A stretch of 64,000 bases of DNA from Streptomyces sp. NP-1717 (lineage in GTDB: Bacteria; Actinomycetota; Actinomycetes; Streptomycetales; Streptomycetaceae), in contig NZ_JAAPBF010000008.1 of NCBI RefSeq assembly GCF_022695985.1, positions 1 through 64,000 on the forward strand, written 5' to 3'. Shown in pieces: positions 24,881 to 33,788 of the stretch. The notes under the pieces are model-generated. The model had not been told where the DNA came from, did not search any database, and saw only the letters and a program-made list of their open reading frames with translations. The position numbers and the translations under genes are program-made. How positions within the stretch are numbered: the stretch's first letter is position 1; every line of letters begins with the position of its first letter.

Positions 24881-27800
24881 TTACGGGACCGGCGGGATCG
24901 GGACGAAGGTCAGGCCCGCCGTGACCGAGGACCGTGCGAAGCAGGCCGCCGCGGCGAACGTCGCCGTGTAGGTGGTCGCCGTCACGATGGTGCTGGGAAC
25001 GGTGACGGTGGGCGGGGCGAGGGTCGCCACGCCGTTGGCGTCGGTGACGGCCGTGCCGATCAGGATCGGCCCGCTCACCGCGTTGGCGGTGAAGGTCACC
25101 GTCATGCCGGGGATCGGTGCGTTGGTCGCGGCGTTCCTCAGCGTCGCGTTCATGGTCTGGATGACGAAGGTGCCGTTGAGCCGCAGCCGGATCTGCCGGG
25201 GTGCGGCCGTGAGAGTGGTCGCCACGCTTGTCGCGTTGATGACCACGGAACCCGTCGACGCCCCGAAGCACGGTGCGCCGTTGTAGTGGGCGGTGATGGT
25301 GCCGGAGGACAGGCTGGTGGAGCTGAAGCAGGCCTGGCCGGCGGCGTTGACGGCGACTGTCTGGTTGAGTCCGCCGGGTCCGGTGAATGTCACTGTGCCG
25401 GTGGGTGTGCCCGAACCTGGTGCGTTGGTGGTCACTGTCGCGCACACCGTCACCGTCTGCCCGCACACCGACGGGTTGGGTGTCGCGGTGACGGTCGTGG
25501 TGGTCGTCGCCGGGTTGACCGTGGCGGTGGTCGTGCCGGTGGAACCGGTGAAGCACGGTGCGCCGTTGTAGTGGGCGGTGATGGTGCCGGAGGACAGGCT
25601 GGTGGAGCTGAAGCAGGCCTGGCCGGCGGCGTTGACGGCGACCGTCTGGTTGAGCCCGCCGGGTCCGGTGAATGTCACCGTCCCGGTGGGTGTTCCCGAA
25701 CCTGGTGCGTTGGTGGTCACTGTCGCGCACACCGTCACCGACTGCCCGCACACCGACGGGTTCGGCGTGAGCGAGACCGTGGTGCTGGTCGAGGCCGGGT
25801 TGACCGTGACCGTGACGGTGTCGCTGGACGCTGCGAAGCACGGGCCCTCACCGTTGTAGACGGCGGTGATCGTGCCGGTGGCCAGCGACGTCGTGGTGAA
25901 GCATGCCTGCCCACTCGCGTTGAGCGGGACTGTCTGGTTGAGCCCGCCGGGTCCGGTGAATGTCACCGTCCCGGTGGGTGTTCCCGAACCGGGCGCGTTG
26001 GTGGTGACCTTGGCGCAGACCGTCACCGTCTGCCCGCACACGGTCGGGTCGGGTGTCGCCGTGACGGTCGTCGTGGTCGCCGCCTCGTTCACGGTGACGG
26101 CGACGGAGCCGCTGGAGCCGTTGACGCAGCTGGTGCCGTTGTACGTGGCGGTGACCGTGCCGGTGGACAGGGAGGTGGTGGTGAAGCAGGCCTGGCCGGC
26201 GGCGTTGAGCGGGACTGTCTGGTTGAGCCCGCCGGGTCCGGTGAACGTCACCGTCCCGGTGGGTGTACCCGAACCCGGTGGGGTGATGGTGACCGTCGCG
26301 CAGAGCGTGACCGACTGCCCGCACACCGATGTCGCCGGTGTCGCCGTCACCGTCGTGGTGCTGGCGGCCGGATTGACCGTGAGGGAGGCGGCCCCGGTGG
26401 ACGGCAGGAAGCAGCTGCTGCCGTTGTAGACGGCGGTGACGGTGCCGGTGATCAGCGAGGTGCTGGAGAAGCACGCCTGTCCGGCGGCGTTCAGCGGCAC
26501 CGTGACGTTCAGCCCGCCGGGTGCGGTGAAGGTGACGGAGCCGGTCGGCGTGCCGGAGCCCGGCGCGTTGGCGGTGACGGTTGCGCAGAGCGTGACCGAC
26601 TGGCCGCAGACGGACGGGTTCGGCGTGGCCGTCACGGTCGTGGTGGCGGCCGGATTGACGGTGAGTGCGACGGTGCCTGAGGAGGCCGCGAAGCAGGGGC
26701 CCTCACCGTTGTATGTGGCGGTGATCGTGCCGGAGGTCAGGGACGTGCTGCTCAGGCAGGCCTGACCGCCGGCGTTCAGCGGCACCGTGACGTTCAGGCC
26801 GCCGGGTCCGGTGAATGTCACTGTGCCGGTGGGTGTGCCCGAGCCGGGTGCGTTGGTGGTGACCGTGGCGCAGACCGTCACCGACTGGCCGCACACGGAC
26901 GGGTTGGGTGTCGCGGTGACGGTCGTGGTGGTCGTCGCCGGGTTGACCGTGGCGGTGGTCGTGCCGGTGGAACCGGTGAAGCACGGTGCGCCGTTGTACG
27001 TGGCGGTGATCGTGCCGCCGGCCAGGGACGTCGTGGTGAAGCACGCCTGCCCACTCGCGTTGAGCGGGACTGTCTGGTTGAGTCCGCCGGGTCCGGTGAA
27101 TGTCACTGTGCCGGTGGGTGTGCCCGAGCCGGGTGCGTTGGTGGTGACCGTGGCGCAGACCGTCACCGACTGGCCGCACACGGACGGGTTGGGTGTCGCG
27201 GTGACGGTCGTGGTGGTCGTCGCCGGGTTGACCGTGGCGGTGGTCGTGCCGGTGGAACCGGTGAAGCACGGTGCGCCGTTGTACGTGGCGGTGATCGTGC
27301 CGCCGGCCAGGGACGTCGTGGTGAAGCACGCCTGCCCACTCGCGTTGAGCGGGACTGTCTGGTTGAGTCCGCCGGGTCCGGTGAATGTCACTGTGCCGGT
27401 GGGTGTGCCCGAGCCGGGTGCGTTGGTGGTGACCGTGGCGCACACCGTCACCGACTGGCCGCACACCGACGGGTTCGGCGTGAGCGAGACCGTGGTGCTG
27501 GTCGAGGCCGGGTTGACCGTGACCGTGACGGTGTCGCTGGACGCTGCGAAGCACGGGCCCTCACCGTTGTAGACGGCGGTGACGGTACCCGAGGCCAGGG
27601 TGGTGCTGGTCAGGCAGGCCTCGCCGCTCGGGTCCAGGCTTACCGTCTGGTTGAGCCCGCCGGGGCCGGTGAACGTGACCGTCCCGGTGGGTGTACCCGA
27701 ACCGGGCGCGTTGGTGGTCACTGTCGCGCACACCGTCACCGACTGGCCGCACACCGAGGGGTCGGGTGTCGCGGTCACGGTCGTGGTGGTCGCCGCCTCG

Positions 27801-30382
27801 TTGACCGTCACGTCGACCGTGCCGGTGGACGGCGCGGCACAGTCGTCACCGTTGTAGGTGGCCGTGACGGTGCCGGAGAGCGTGGCGGGTGCGGTGAAGC
27901 AGGCCTCGCCGGTGGCATCCAGGGTGACTGTCTGGTTGAGCCCGCCGGGGCCGGTGAAGGTCACCGTCCCGGTGGGTGTGCCCGACCCGGGCGGGTCGAT
28001 GGTGACGCCCGCGCAGAATGTGACCGTCTGGCCGCACACCGAGGGGTCGGGTGTCGCGGTCACGGTCGTGGTGGTCGCCGCCTGGTTGACCGTCACGTCG
28101 ACGGTGGCCGTGGACGGGTTGGCACAGTCGTCACCGTTGTAGGTGGCCGTGATCGTGCCGGTGGCCAGTGCGGTGGTCGTGAGGCAGGCCTCGCCGGTGG
28201 CATCCAGGGTGACTGTCTGGTTGAGCCCGCCGGGACCGGTGAAGGTCACCGTCCCGGTTGGTGTGCCCGAGCCGGGCGGGTCGATGGTGACGCTCGCGCA
28301 CACCGTCACCAGCTCACCGCAGACCGAGGGGTCGGGCACTGCCGTCACGGTGGTGGTGGTGTCGGCGGGGCCGACCGTGACGGCGACGGTACCCGACGAG
28401 CCGGCGAAGCAGGGGCCCTCACCGTTGTACGTGGCGGTGACCGTACCGGTGGCCAGGGAGCTCGTTGTGAGGCAGGCCTGTCCGGCGCCGTTCAGGGCCA
28501 CCGTCTGGTTGAGCCCGCCGGGCCCGGTGAAGGTGACGGTGCCGGTCGGGGTGCCCGAACCGGGCGGGTCGGTCGTCACCGTGGCGCACAGGCTCACCGT
28601 CTGGCCGCAGACGGACGGGTTCGGGGTGGCGGTGACCACCGTGGTCGTCGACGCCTCGTTCACCGTCACATCTGCCGTGCCGGTGGACGGGTTGAAGCAC
28701 GCCGCGCCGTTGTAGGTGGCCGTGACCGTCCCGGTGATCAGCGTGGTGGTGGTCACGCAGGCCTGTCCGGTGGGGCCCAGTACGGCAGTCTGGCTGAAAC
28801 CGCCCGGAGCCGTGAACGTCACCGTGCCCGTCGGAACGCCGGAGCCGGGCGCGTCGGTGGTGACCGTGGCGCAGAACGTGACCGACTGGCCGCACACCGA
28901 CGGGTCCGGGGTGACGGCGAGGGTGGTCGTGGTGTCTGCCGGGTCAACTGTCACGTCCGTGCTGCCGGTGGAACTCAGTGCGCAGCTGTCACCGTTGTAG
29001 GTGGCCGTGATCGTGCCGGTGGCCAGCGCGGTGGTCATGAGGCAGGCCTCGCCGGTGGCATCCAGGGTCACCGTCTGGTTGAGCCCGCCGGGCCCGGTGA
29101 AGGTCACCGTGCCCGTCGGCACGCCGGAACCGGGCGGGTCGACGGTGACCGTCGCACAGACCGTCACCAGCTCGCCGCAGACCGACGGATCGGGGACGGC
29201 GGTGACCAAGGTGGTGGTCGCGGCCTGGTCGACCGTGACCGCGACCGCTTCGGCGGAGCCCGCGAAGCACGGGCCCTCACCGTTGTAGACGGCGGAGACC
29301 TCTCCGGTGACCAGTGTGGTGGTGGTGACACAGGCCTGGCCGGCGGCGTCGAGGGGGACGGTCTGGTTGAGACCGCCGTCGGCCGTGAAGGTCACCGTGC
29401 CCGTCGGGGTGCCCGAACCCGGTGACTGGGTGGTGACCGTCGCGCAGACGGTGACGCTCTGTCCGCACACGGACGGGTCGGGGGTGACGGTGACGTCGAT
29501 GTTCGTCAGTGCCTCGTTGACCGTGACGTCGACCGTGCCGGTGGACGGCGCGGCACAGGAGTCGCCGTTGTAGGCGGCGGTCACTGTGCCGGTGGCCAGC
29601 GAGCCGGTCGTCACGCAGACCTGGCCGGTGGGGTCCAGCACGGCGGTCTGGCTGAAGCCGCCGGGGCCGGTGAAGGTCACCGTGCCCGTGGGGACGCCGG
29701 CGCCGGGCGGCTCGATGGTGACCGTCGCGCACAGGGTGACCGGCTGGCCACAGACCGACGATTCAGGGCTGGCCGTCACCACTGTCGTCGTATCCGCCTG
29801 GTCGACCGTGACGTCGACGCTGCCCGAGGAGCTCGCGGCGCAGTCGTCACCGCTGTAGGTGACCGTGACGGTGCCGGTGCTCAGCACTGCCGTCGTCACA
29901 CAGGCGTTGCCGCCGCTGTCGAGCATGGCGGTCTGGTTCAGCCCGCCGGGACCGGTGAAGGTGACGGTCCCGGTCGGGGTGCCCGTGCCGGGCGGGTCGA
30001 TGGTGACGGTCGCGCAGAGGGTGACGGTCTCGCCGCAGACCGAGGGGTTCGGGCTTGCCGTCACGAGGGTCGTGGTGTCCGCGGCGTTGACGACCTGGTT
30101 CAGGAGGCCGGACGACGACGGGTCGAAGGTGCTGTCGCCGCTGTAGGCGGCGATCGCCTGGTGGGTGCCGACGCTCAGGTCGTCGATGGTGACCTGGGCC
30201 TGGCCGGCGGCGTCCAGGGTGCCGACGAGCGTGGGCCCGTCGTCGCTGATGATGACGCTGACGGTGCCGGTCGGGGTGGTGGTCTCCGGCGGTACCGGGG
30301 AGACCTGGACGGTGAAGGTGACCGACTCCCCGCAGACCGACGGATTGGGAGACGATGTCAGCGTGGTGGTGGAACTGGCCAT
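24881..30382 (-). CDS. Giant Ig-like repeat protein, 18 four-cysteine repeats
   Basis: 1833 residues from ATG 30382, fixed by AAAGGAGG seven bases upstream. The protein starts at once with the first repeat (MASSTTTLTSSPNPSVCGE), so there is no signal peptide, no Tat motif, no membrane helix and no sortase signal. About 18 copies of a ~95-residue Ig-like (Big_3/HYR-like) beta-sandwich follow, each with the landmarks PNPSVCGQ, VTVCATV, GTPTGTVTFTGPGG, GQAC and YNG-x-x-C: four cysteines per repeat except in the first. A last divergent domain of about 115 residues ends VPIPPVP. Neighbouring minus-strand genes encode phage-type lysis proteins, so it might be a fibre or capsid decoration. A surface adhesin released by lysis is the other option. 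Function unknown. Confidence 0.75.
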   Translation of the reverse strand: MASSTTTLTSSPNPSVCGESVTFTVQVSPVPPETTTPTGTVSVIISDDGPTLVGTLDAAGQAQVTIDDLSVGTHQAIAAYSGDSTFDPSSSGLLNQVVNAADTTTLVTASPNPSVCGETVTLCATVTIDPPGTGTPTGTVTFTGPGGLNQTAMLDSGGNACVTTAVLSTGTVTVTYSGDDCAASSSGSVDVTVDQADTTTVVTASPESSVCGQPVTLCATVTIEPPGAGVPTGTVTFTGPGGFSQTAVLDPTGQVCVTTGSLATGTVTAAYNGDSCAAPSTGTVDVTVNEALTNIDVTVTPDPSVCGQSVTVCATVTTQSPGSGTPTGTVTFTADGGLNQTVPLDAAGQACVTTTTLVTGEVSAVYNGEGPCFAGSAEAVAVTVDQAATTTLVTAVPDPSVCGELVTVCATVTVDPPGSGVPTGTVTFTGPGGLNQTVTLDATGEACLMTTALATGTITATYNGDSCALSSTGSTDVTVDPADTTTTLAVTPDPSVCGQSVTFCATVTTDAPGSGVPTGTVTFTAPGGFSQTAVLGPTGQACVTTTTLITGTVTATYNGAACFNPSTGTADVTVNEASTTTVVTATPNPSVCGQTVSLCATVTTDPPGSGTPTGTVTFTGPGGLNQTVALNGAGQACLTTSSLATGTVTATYNGEGPCFAGSSGTVAVTVGPADTTTTVTAVPDPSVCGELVTVCASVTIDPPGSGTPTGTVTFTGPGGLNQTVTLDATGEACLTTTALATGTITATYNGDDCANPSTATVDVTVNQAATTTTVTATPDPSVCGQTVTFCAGVTIDPPGSGTPTGTVTFTGPGGLNQTVTLDATGEACFTAPATLSGTVTATYNGDDCAAPSTGTVDVTVNEAATTTTVTATPDPSVCGQSVTVCATVTTNAPGSGTPTGTVTFTGPGGLNQTVSLDPSGEACLTSTTLASGTVTAVYNGEGPCFAASSDTVTVTVNPASTSTTVSLTPNPSVCGQSVTVCATVTTNAPGSGTPTGTVTFTGPGGLNQTVPLNASGQACFTTTSLAGGTITATYNGAPCFTGSTGTTTATVNPATTTTTVTATPNPSVCGQSVTVCATVTTNAPGSGTPTGTVTFTGPGGLNQTVPLNASGQACFTTTSLAGGTITATYNGAPCFTGSTGTTTATVNPATTTTTVTATPNPSVCGQSVTVCATVTTNAPGSGTPTGTVTFTGPGGLNVTVPLNAGGQACLSSTSLTSGTITATYNGEGPCFAASSGTVALTVNPAATTTVTATPNPSVCGQSVTLCATVTANAPGSGTPTGSVTFTAPGGLNVTVPLNAAGQACFSSTSLITGTVTAVYNGSSCFLPSTGAASLTVNPAASTTTVTATPATSVCGQSVTLCATVTITPPGSGTPTGTVTFTGPGGLNQTVPLNAAGQACFTTTSLSTGTVTATYNGTSCVNGSSGSVAVTVNEAATTTTVTATPDPTVCGQTVTVCAKVTTNAPGSGTPTGTVTFTGPGGLNQTVPLNASGQACFTTTSLATGTITAVYNGEGPCFAASSDTVTVTVNPASTSTTVSLTPNPSVCGQSVTVCATVTTNAPGSGTPTGTVTFTGPGGLNQTVAVNAAGQACFSSTSLSSGTITAHYNGAPCFTGSTGTTTATVNPATTTTTVTATPNPSVCGQTVTVCATVTTNAPGSGTPTGTVTFTGPGGLNQTVAVNAAGQACFSSTSLSSGTITAHYNGAPCFGASTGSVVINATSVATTLTAAPRQIRLRLNGTFVIQTMNATLRNAATNAPIPGMTVTFTANAVSGPILIGTAVTDANGVATLAPPTVTVPSTIVTATTYTATFAAAACFARSSVTAGLTFVPIPPVP
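25229..30382 (-). repeat. Tandem 285-bp coding repeats
   Basis: Eighteen in-frame units of about 285 bp (95 codons). Some neighbours are almost identical in DNA: the unit starting at 26991 recurs at 27276 with hardly a change, and those around 25290 and 25575 differ at few positions. Outer copies are more diverged. This is the pattern of recent expansion by unequal crossing-over in the middle and 3' part of the gene, and a likely spot for assembly collapse. Confidence 0.85.
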
Positions 30383-30573
30383 GGTGCAGCCTCCTTTGGG
30401 AGTGAACGCGGCCAGAGCGACCCGACGCCTTTTCGGGCGACAGCGGAAATGAGAGGCACGCCGGAAGGAAAACAAGCAGTGCCGGCGCATTACTCACCGG
30501 GCCACACAATCGGGCGCCGGGGATTCACTCTCTGACGCTTCCCAGTAGGCGCCCTGGTCCCGTTCATCCGCCA

Positions 30574-30599
30574 TACGGGTGCACGTAATAGCACCCGTA
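30574..30599 (-). terminator. Hairpin between microprotein and Ig-repeat genes
   Basis: TACGGGTGC (30574-30582), 8-nt loop, GCACCCGTA (30591-30599). Lies in the 335-bp gap 30383-30717, which otherwise shows only the strong ribosome-binding site of the Ig-repeat gene. Confidence 0.55.
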
Positions 30600-30717
30600 C
30601 AGCGGAGCGCCCAGGGGGGTGGGGGGCGTAATTCAGATATTCTCCGGTGCCTACCGGCGCGGGACCCCCCAGAGGCTGTCCCGCCCCGCTCGAAAAAGCG
30701 CACCGGCGGTACGACAC

Positions 30718-30870
30718 CTACTGGTTGACGACGATGACCGTGCCGCCGCCGCGGCGCCGCGCGGCCTCGGCCTCCTGGCGGGTGGGGTAGTCGCGCATGA
30801 CTCCGTTGGGCAGGACCAGCCGGTAGACGGTTGCTCGTCGGCCGGCACGTGCACCGCAGTTGCATCCCAT
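30718..30870 (-). CDS. 50-residue phage-type microprotein
   Basis: Short gene preceded by AAGGAGGAG six bases before the ATG. It starts MGCNCGARAGRRA, continues with VYRLVLPNGVMRDYPT, and ends RRRGGGTVIVVNQ. The N-terminal Cys-x-Cys and the Arg-rich stretches resemble small uncharacterised proteins of actinobacteriophages (DUF7196-like, from memory). It lies 34 bp downstream of the DUF1360 gene on the same strand. The clean ribosome-binding site and the beta-strand pattern argue that it is real despite its size. Role unknown; the CxC could bind metal. Confidence 0.6.
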   Translation of the reverse strand: MGCNCGARAGRRATVYRLVLPNGVMRDYPTRQEAEAARRRGGGTVIVVNQ

Positions 30871-30904
30871 GGAAACTCCTCCTTCGTACTTCGTCGTACT
30901 TCTT

Positions 30905-31222
30905 TCAGTCGAGCCAGGTGGACGCCAGGCCCGCCAGGTAGGACAGCGTCAGGACCATGGCGACCGCCTGGAAGACGGTGGTGTCGCCGGCCAGGTAGGC
31001 GAGCGGCACGACCGACGCGGAGGCCCAGATCCCCGTGCACCAACCGCAGGTGACCAGATAGGCGGGACGGGATTCGTCCCCGAAGCGATCGGCCACCCAT
31101 GTGCGTAACCCGGCAGCCAGTACGTCCTTGGTTATAAATCTGGTGATACGACAAATTGCGCCGAGGGACAAAAGAAACACCACCGGATCCATGCAATTCA
31201 TCGTAAGCCGAGTGATATTCAT
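30905..31222 (-). CDS. DUF1360 membrane protein (phage-associated)
   Basis: 105 residues; MDPVV ten residues in is an alternative start. Three hydrophobic stretches (PVVFLLSLGAICRIT; ASASVVPLAYLAG; AVAMVLTLSYLAGLAS) and the conserved centre LVTCGWCTGIWAS with its CxxC are typical of DUF1360, a small membrane family frequent in actinobacteriophages and prophages and sometimes set near lysis genes. Together with the microprotein downstream and the lysins at 32-33 kb it suggests a phage-derived module. Function not established; a holin-like or membrane-scaffold role would be inference. Confidence 0.7.
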   Translation of the reverse strand: MNITRLTMNCMDPVVFLLSLGAICRITRFITKDVLAAGLRTWVADRFGDESRPAYLVTCGWCTGIWASASVVPLAYLAGDTTVFQAVAMVLTLSYLAGLASTWLD

Positions 31223-31232
31223 GCGGTAGGCC

Positions 31233-31267
31233 CTTGCGTAAGCATTTCCATGGCATGAATACGCAAG
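31233..31267. repeat. Inverted repeat between DUF1360 and the integrase stub
   Basis: CTTGCGTA (31233-31240) and TACGCAAG (31260-31267), 19 bp apart. Could be a regulator or recombinase site. Short enough to be chance. Confidence 0.3.
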
Positions 31268-31530
31268 GAAAGCATGTGCTGTTGTGGTGCTTATGGGGCG
31301 AACTCTCTGCCGCTCACCACGTGCTGCGGCGCACCTGTGCCTCGATCATGCTGGAAGCCGGAGAGTCTGTCGTGACCTTGGCGCGGTGGCTCGGGCACTC
31401 CTCGCCCGCGATCACCCTTGGTTACTATGCTCACTTCATGCCGGAGGCCGGAGGCGGCTCGCTCCCCGGCATCGTCGAGGCCGACGATCTCGGGACGTAC
31501 GTCATGAAGTTGCCCAGAGGGGCGGGCTGA
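31234..31530 (+). pseudogene. C-terminal stub of a phage tyrosine recombinase
   Basis: Homology begins near 31306 and covers only the last catalytic part: HHVLRRTCASIMLEAGES (HxxR box), LARWLGHSSPAIT and GYYAHFMPEAGG with the nucleophilic Tyr. The N-terminal arm-binding and core-binding domains and the first catalytic Arg are absent, and the tail after PEAGG is unlike normal family members. It is a remnant of an integrated element, in keeping with the lysis genes and repeat debris beside it. Confidence 0.72.
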
Positions 31531-31761
31531 CCTGCGGGAATGCCGACTAAGGGTTTCTGATCTGCAAGGACGCTTCTTTCTGTGTCTTTCAGGCTCGTGC
31601 CAAGTGACGTGGTCGGTTCTCCCCAAACGCTCCCCAGCGGCGTCCGTTCTCCCCAGATTCTCCCCGGTCGATGCCGACGCCCAGCCATGTGACCTGGAGC
31701 GCAGGCTCTCGGAATGCCTGGAGTGGGGTTACTCGGGGTGGTCAAGGTGGGGGGCCGAAGA

Positions 31762-31973
31762 GCGGGTCCGCGTGTTGGCCGCGGGAGCAGAGCGGCATGC
31801 AAGTCTGTTGCCCGCGCCGGGGGATCATCCTGCGGGGGCGGGGAGCAGCCGTTCTGCTGGCAGGCAGAGCGGCCATCGGCTGGACCATCCCAGCGGAGCG
31901 CGGGGAGCAGCGCGTTACGGACTGATTGTCGTCGATCGTGATGGGACGATCCCCGCGCCCCCGGGGATGGTCC
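31762..31973. CRISPR. Decayed type I-E CRISPR-like array
   Basis: Three to four degenerate units with 58-62 bp spacing. Best copies: 31821-31848, 31882-31910 (ends GCGCGGGGAGCAG) and 31943-31973 (contains GATCCCCGCG and CCGGGGATGGTCC). A poorer one ends GCGGGAGCAG at 31790. Spacers 31849-31881 and 31911-31942 are 33 and 32 bp, which is the I-E geometry (29-bp repeat, 32-bp spacer). The units resemble GGACCATCCCCGCGGGCGCG-type repeats of Streptomyces. No cas gene is in the window, and the repeats are too diverged to be active. Confidence 0.5.
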
Positions 31974-32117
31974 CTGACGCGCGCCCGCGCGGCAAAACGT
32001 AGGCGGGGGAAGCCGGGCGATTCGCGGCGGTGTTCCACCGCGTGAAGCCGTTCCGGCCCGTGTTGCCCGGGCCGGAACGGCTCTTTGTACATCAGGTCCC
32101 GCAGTCGGCCCGTGGTG

Positions 32118-32744
32118 TCACTTCCTGGGCAGCGGAGTCGTCAGGCGCCGGGTGATGCGGTCGCGCATGCCGGGCATGGTGAAGCCTTTGGGGTCGATCT
32201 TGTCGTTGGACCATTCGAGGTGGCCGATGACGCTCTGGGCGCCCCATTTGTGGGTGCGGCAGATCGCGGTACCGACCCGTTCGATCGCCATGAGCTGGGC
32301 GGCCGGCCAGGGATCGGTCCCGTTGCCGAGGTTGACGCACTCGAAGCCGTAGAAGTGGGTGTTGCCGTCGACCCCGTCGGTGTTTCCCACGGTGGGCCGG
32401 GGCGGCCGTTCGTCGTAGTCCTCGGCGATGACGTGCTTGAGGACCTGGGGGTCACCGCCGCCGGCGTGGTTGGTACGGCCGTACCCGACGAGGTGGACCA
32501 CCCCGTCCTTGCCGATGACTCCGTGGCACAGGGGCCCGGGCAGGGTGCGGTGACCGTCGCGGCACAGGGCGACGGACGACTGGGTGCCTGAGGTGACGGT
32601 GTGGTGGATCATCACACCGTTGACCGGGCCCCAGGAGCCCTTGTGGTTGCGGTTGTGGGTGCGCCAGTTCCCGACTTCGGTGACCTTCACGCCTTCGGCG
32701 CGCAGGGCGGCGATGAAGGCGTCGGCGGACAGGGGCGATGCCAT
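32118..32744 (-). CDS. N-acetylmuramoyl-L-alanine amidase (Amidase_2 endolysin)
   Basis: 208 residues, ATG after GGGAGG. Amidase_2/PGRP fold: MIHHTVTSG with the first zinc His pair, CHGVIGKDGVVHLVG, GRTNHAGGG, HFYGFECVN, and the last zinc-side segment SVIGHLEWSNDKIDPKGFTM. No signal peptide and no cell-wall-binding domain, as in phage endolysins of T7-lysozyme type. It would cut the bond between MurNAc and the stem peptide. It follows the M23 endolysin gene by 25 bp on the same strand; the two probably form one lysis cassette. Confidence 0.85.
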   Translation of the reverse strand: MASPLSADAFIAALRAEGVKVTEVGNWRTHNRNHKGSWGPVNGVMIHHTVTSGTQSSVALCRDGHRTLPGPLCHGVIGKDGVVHLVGYGRTNHAGGGDPQVLKHVIAEDYDERPPRPTVGNTDGVDGNTHFYGFECVNLGNGTDPWPAAQLMAIERVGTAICRTHKWGAQSVIGHLEWSNDKIDPKGFTMPGMRDRITRRLTTPLPRK

Positions 32745-32769
32745 GTGAACCTCCCGATTCGGGTCGTTG

Positions 32770-33408
32770 TCACCAGGACGGCTTGCGGTCGTTTCCGTAA
32801 CCACCGCCGCGCGGGCGGTCCTCGAAGTGAAGATGCGGCCCGGTGGAGTTGCCGGTGCTGCCGACTTCGCCCAGCTTCTGGCCGGCCTTCACCTTGTCGC
32901 CCTTCTTCACGCCTCGCTTGGAGAGGTGGCAGAAGTAGTAGTCGCGGTTGTTGTCGGCCCGCAGGACGATCAGATTCCCGTACGAGCCACCGTCGTTCTT
33001 CGACTCCGCGATGGTCCCCGCGCGCACCGCCACGACGTCCGTGCCGGTGGGCGCCGGGTAGTCGTCGCCGGTGTGGTAGCCGGCCCCGTAGTTGCCGGGC
33101 GCGCCGTAGCGATTGGTGATGCGGGAGTGGCCGCGCACGGGTGAGGGCACCCGGCCCGAGCCGCCGTGGCCGCCGTCGGTCAGCTTGAGTCGCGCGAACG
33201 TCTCGGGGCCCGGGGCCCCGTCCGCGTCGCTTCCGCTCCACCCCTGCGCCCGCTGGAACGCGGTGCAGGCGGCCTTGGTCTCGTTCCCGTACAACCCGGT
33301 GGCCCCGGACGGGATCTTGTGGCCCTTGGCTATAAGGGCCTTCTGGAAGGTCTTGACGCACGGGTCGGTCGAACCGTGCTTCACATGACTGAACTCTATT
33401 GCGGCCAT
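32770..33408 (-). CDS. Peptidoglycan-binding M23 endopeptidase (endolysin type)
   Basis: 212 residues from the ATG behind AGGAGA. The N-terminal half (about 1-75) is a PG_binding_1-like domain (VKTFQKALIAKG ... GNETKAACTAFQRAQG). The C-terminal half is an M23 (LytM) metallopeptidase with H..D (YHTGDDYPAP) and HLHF (TGPHLHFEDRP) zinc motifs plus GNLIVLRAD. There is no signal peptide, so export would need a holin or phage context. Expected to hydrolyse peptide cross-links in the wall. Together with the amidase it gives two different wall-cutting activities side by side. Confidence 0.85.
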   Translation of the reverse strand: MAAIEFSHVKHGSTDPCVKTFQKALIAKGHKIPSGATGLYGNETKAACTAFQRAQGWSGSDADGAPGPETFARLKLTDGGHGGSGRVPSPVRGHSRITNRYGAPGNYGAGYHTGDDYPAPTGTDVVAVRAGTIAESKNDGGSYGNLIVLRADNNRDYYFCHLSKRGVKKGDKVKAGQKLGEVGSTGNSTGPHLHFEDRPRGGGYGNDRKPSW

Positions 33409-33788
33409 GCCAAATCTCCTGGCAGTAGGGCTTCGCGACCGTCCATGGGCTCTTCGGCATACCGGAGTCACGAAGCTGCGAAGACGGGTGGGAAACCGGG
33501 GTTGTCCGGCTCGGTCGTTCCCGTCTGACCACCACTTTCAGCGGGTGTGGGGTTGTCCGGCATCCCGTTTCGGGGTGCCGGACAAAGCCGTGTGGCGGGA
33601 GCCTGGGTGACATCGGACAGGGGAAATGGGAATCCTGGCGCTTTGTTCACGCAGCGCGACCGGGGGACGAAGGGAAGCAGGATGGGGCGGCAAGGAAGCC
33701 ACTTGAGTCTGGTGCGGGACCGGTTCAGCAGTTCGCCTTCGAGCTGCGTTCGCTGCGGAACACGGCGGGCGGCATCACCTACCGGGCG

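Noticed and set aside
25286-26680. Long plus-strand open frames opposite the Ig-repeat gene
   Set aside because: They repeat with the same 285-bp period and consist of Val/Pro/Gly-rich or Arg/His-rich sequence without domains. They are shadows of the biased codons on the minus strand.
31821-31973. Treating the 31.8-kb repeats as an active CRISPR array
   Set aside because: Repeats differ at many positions, spacing varies by several bases, there is no leader, and no cas genes are visible.
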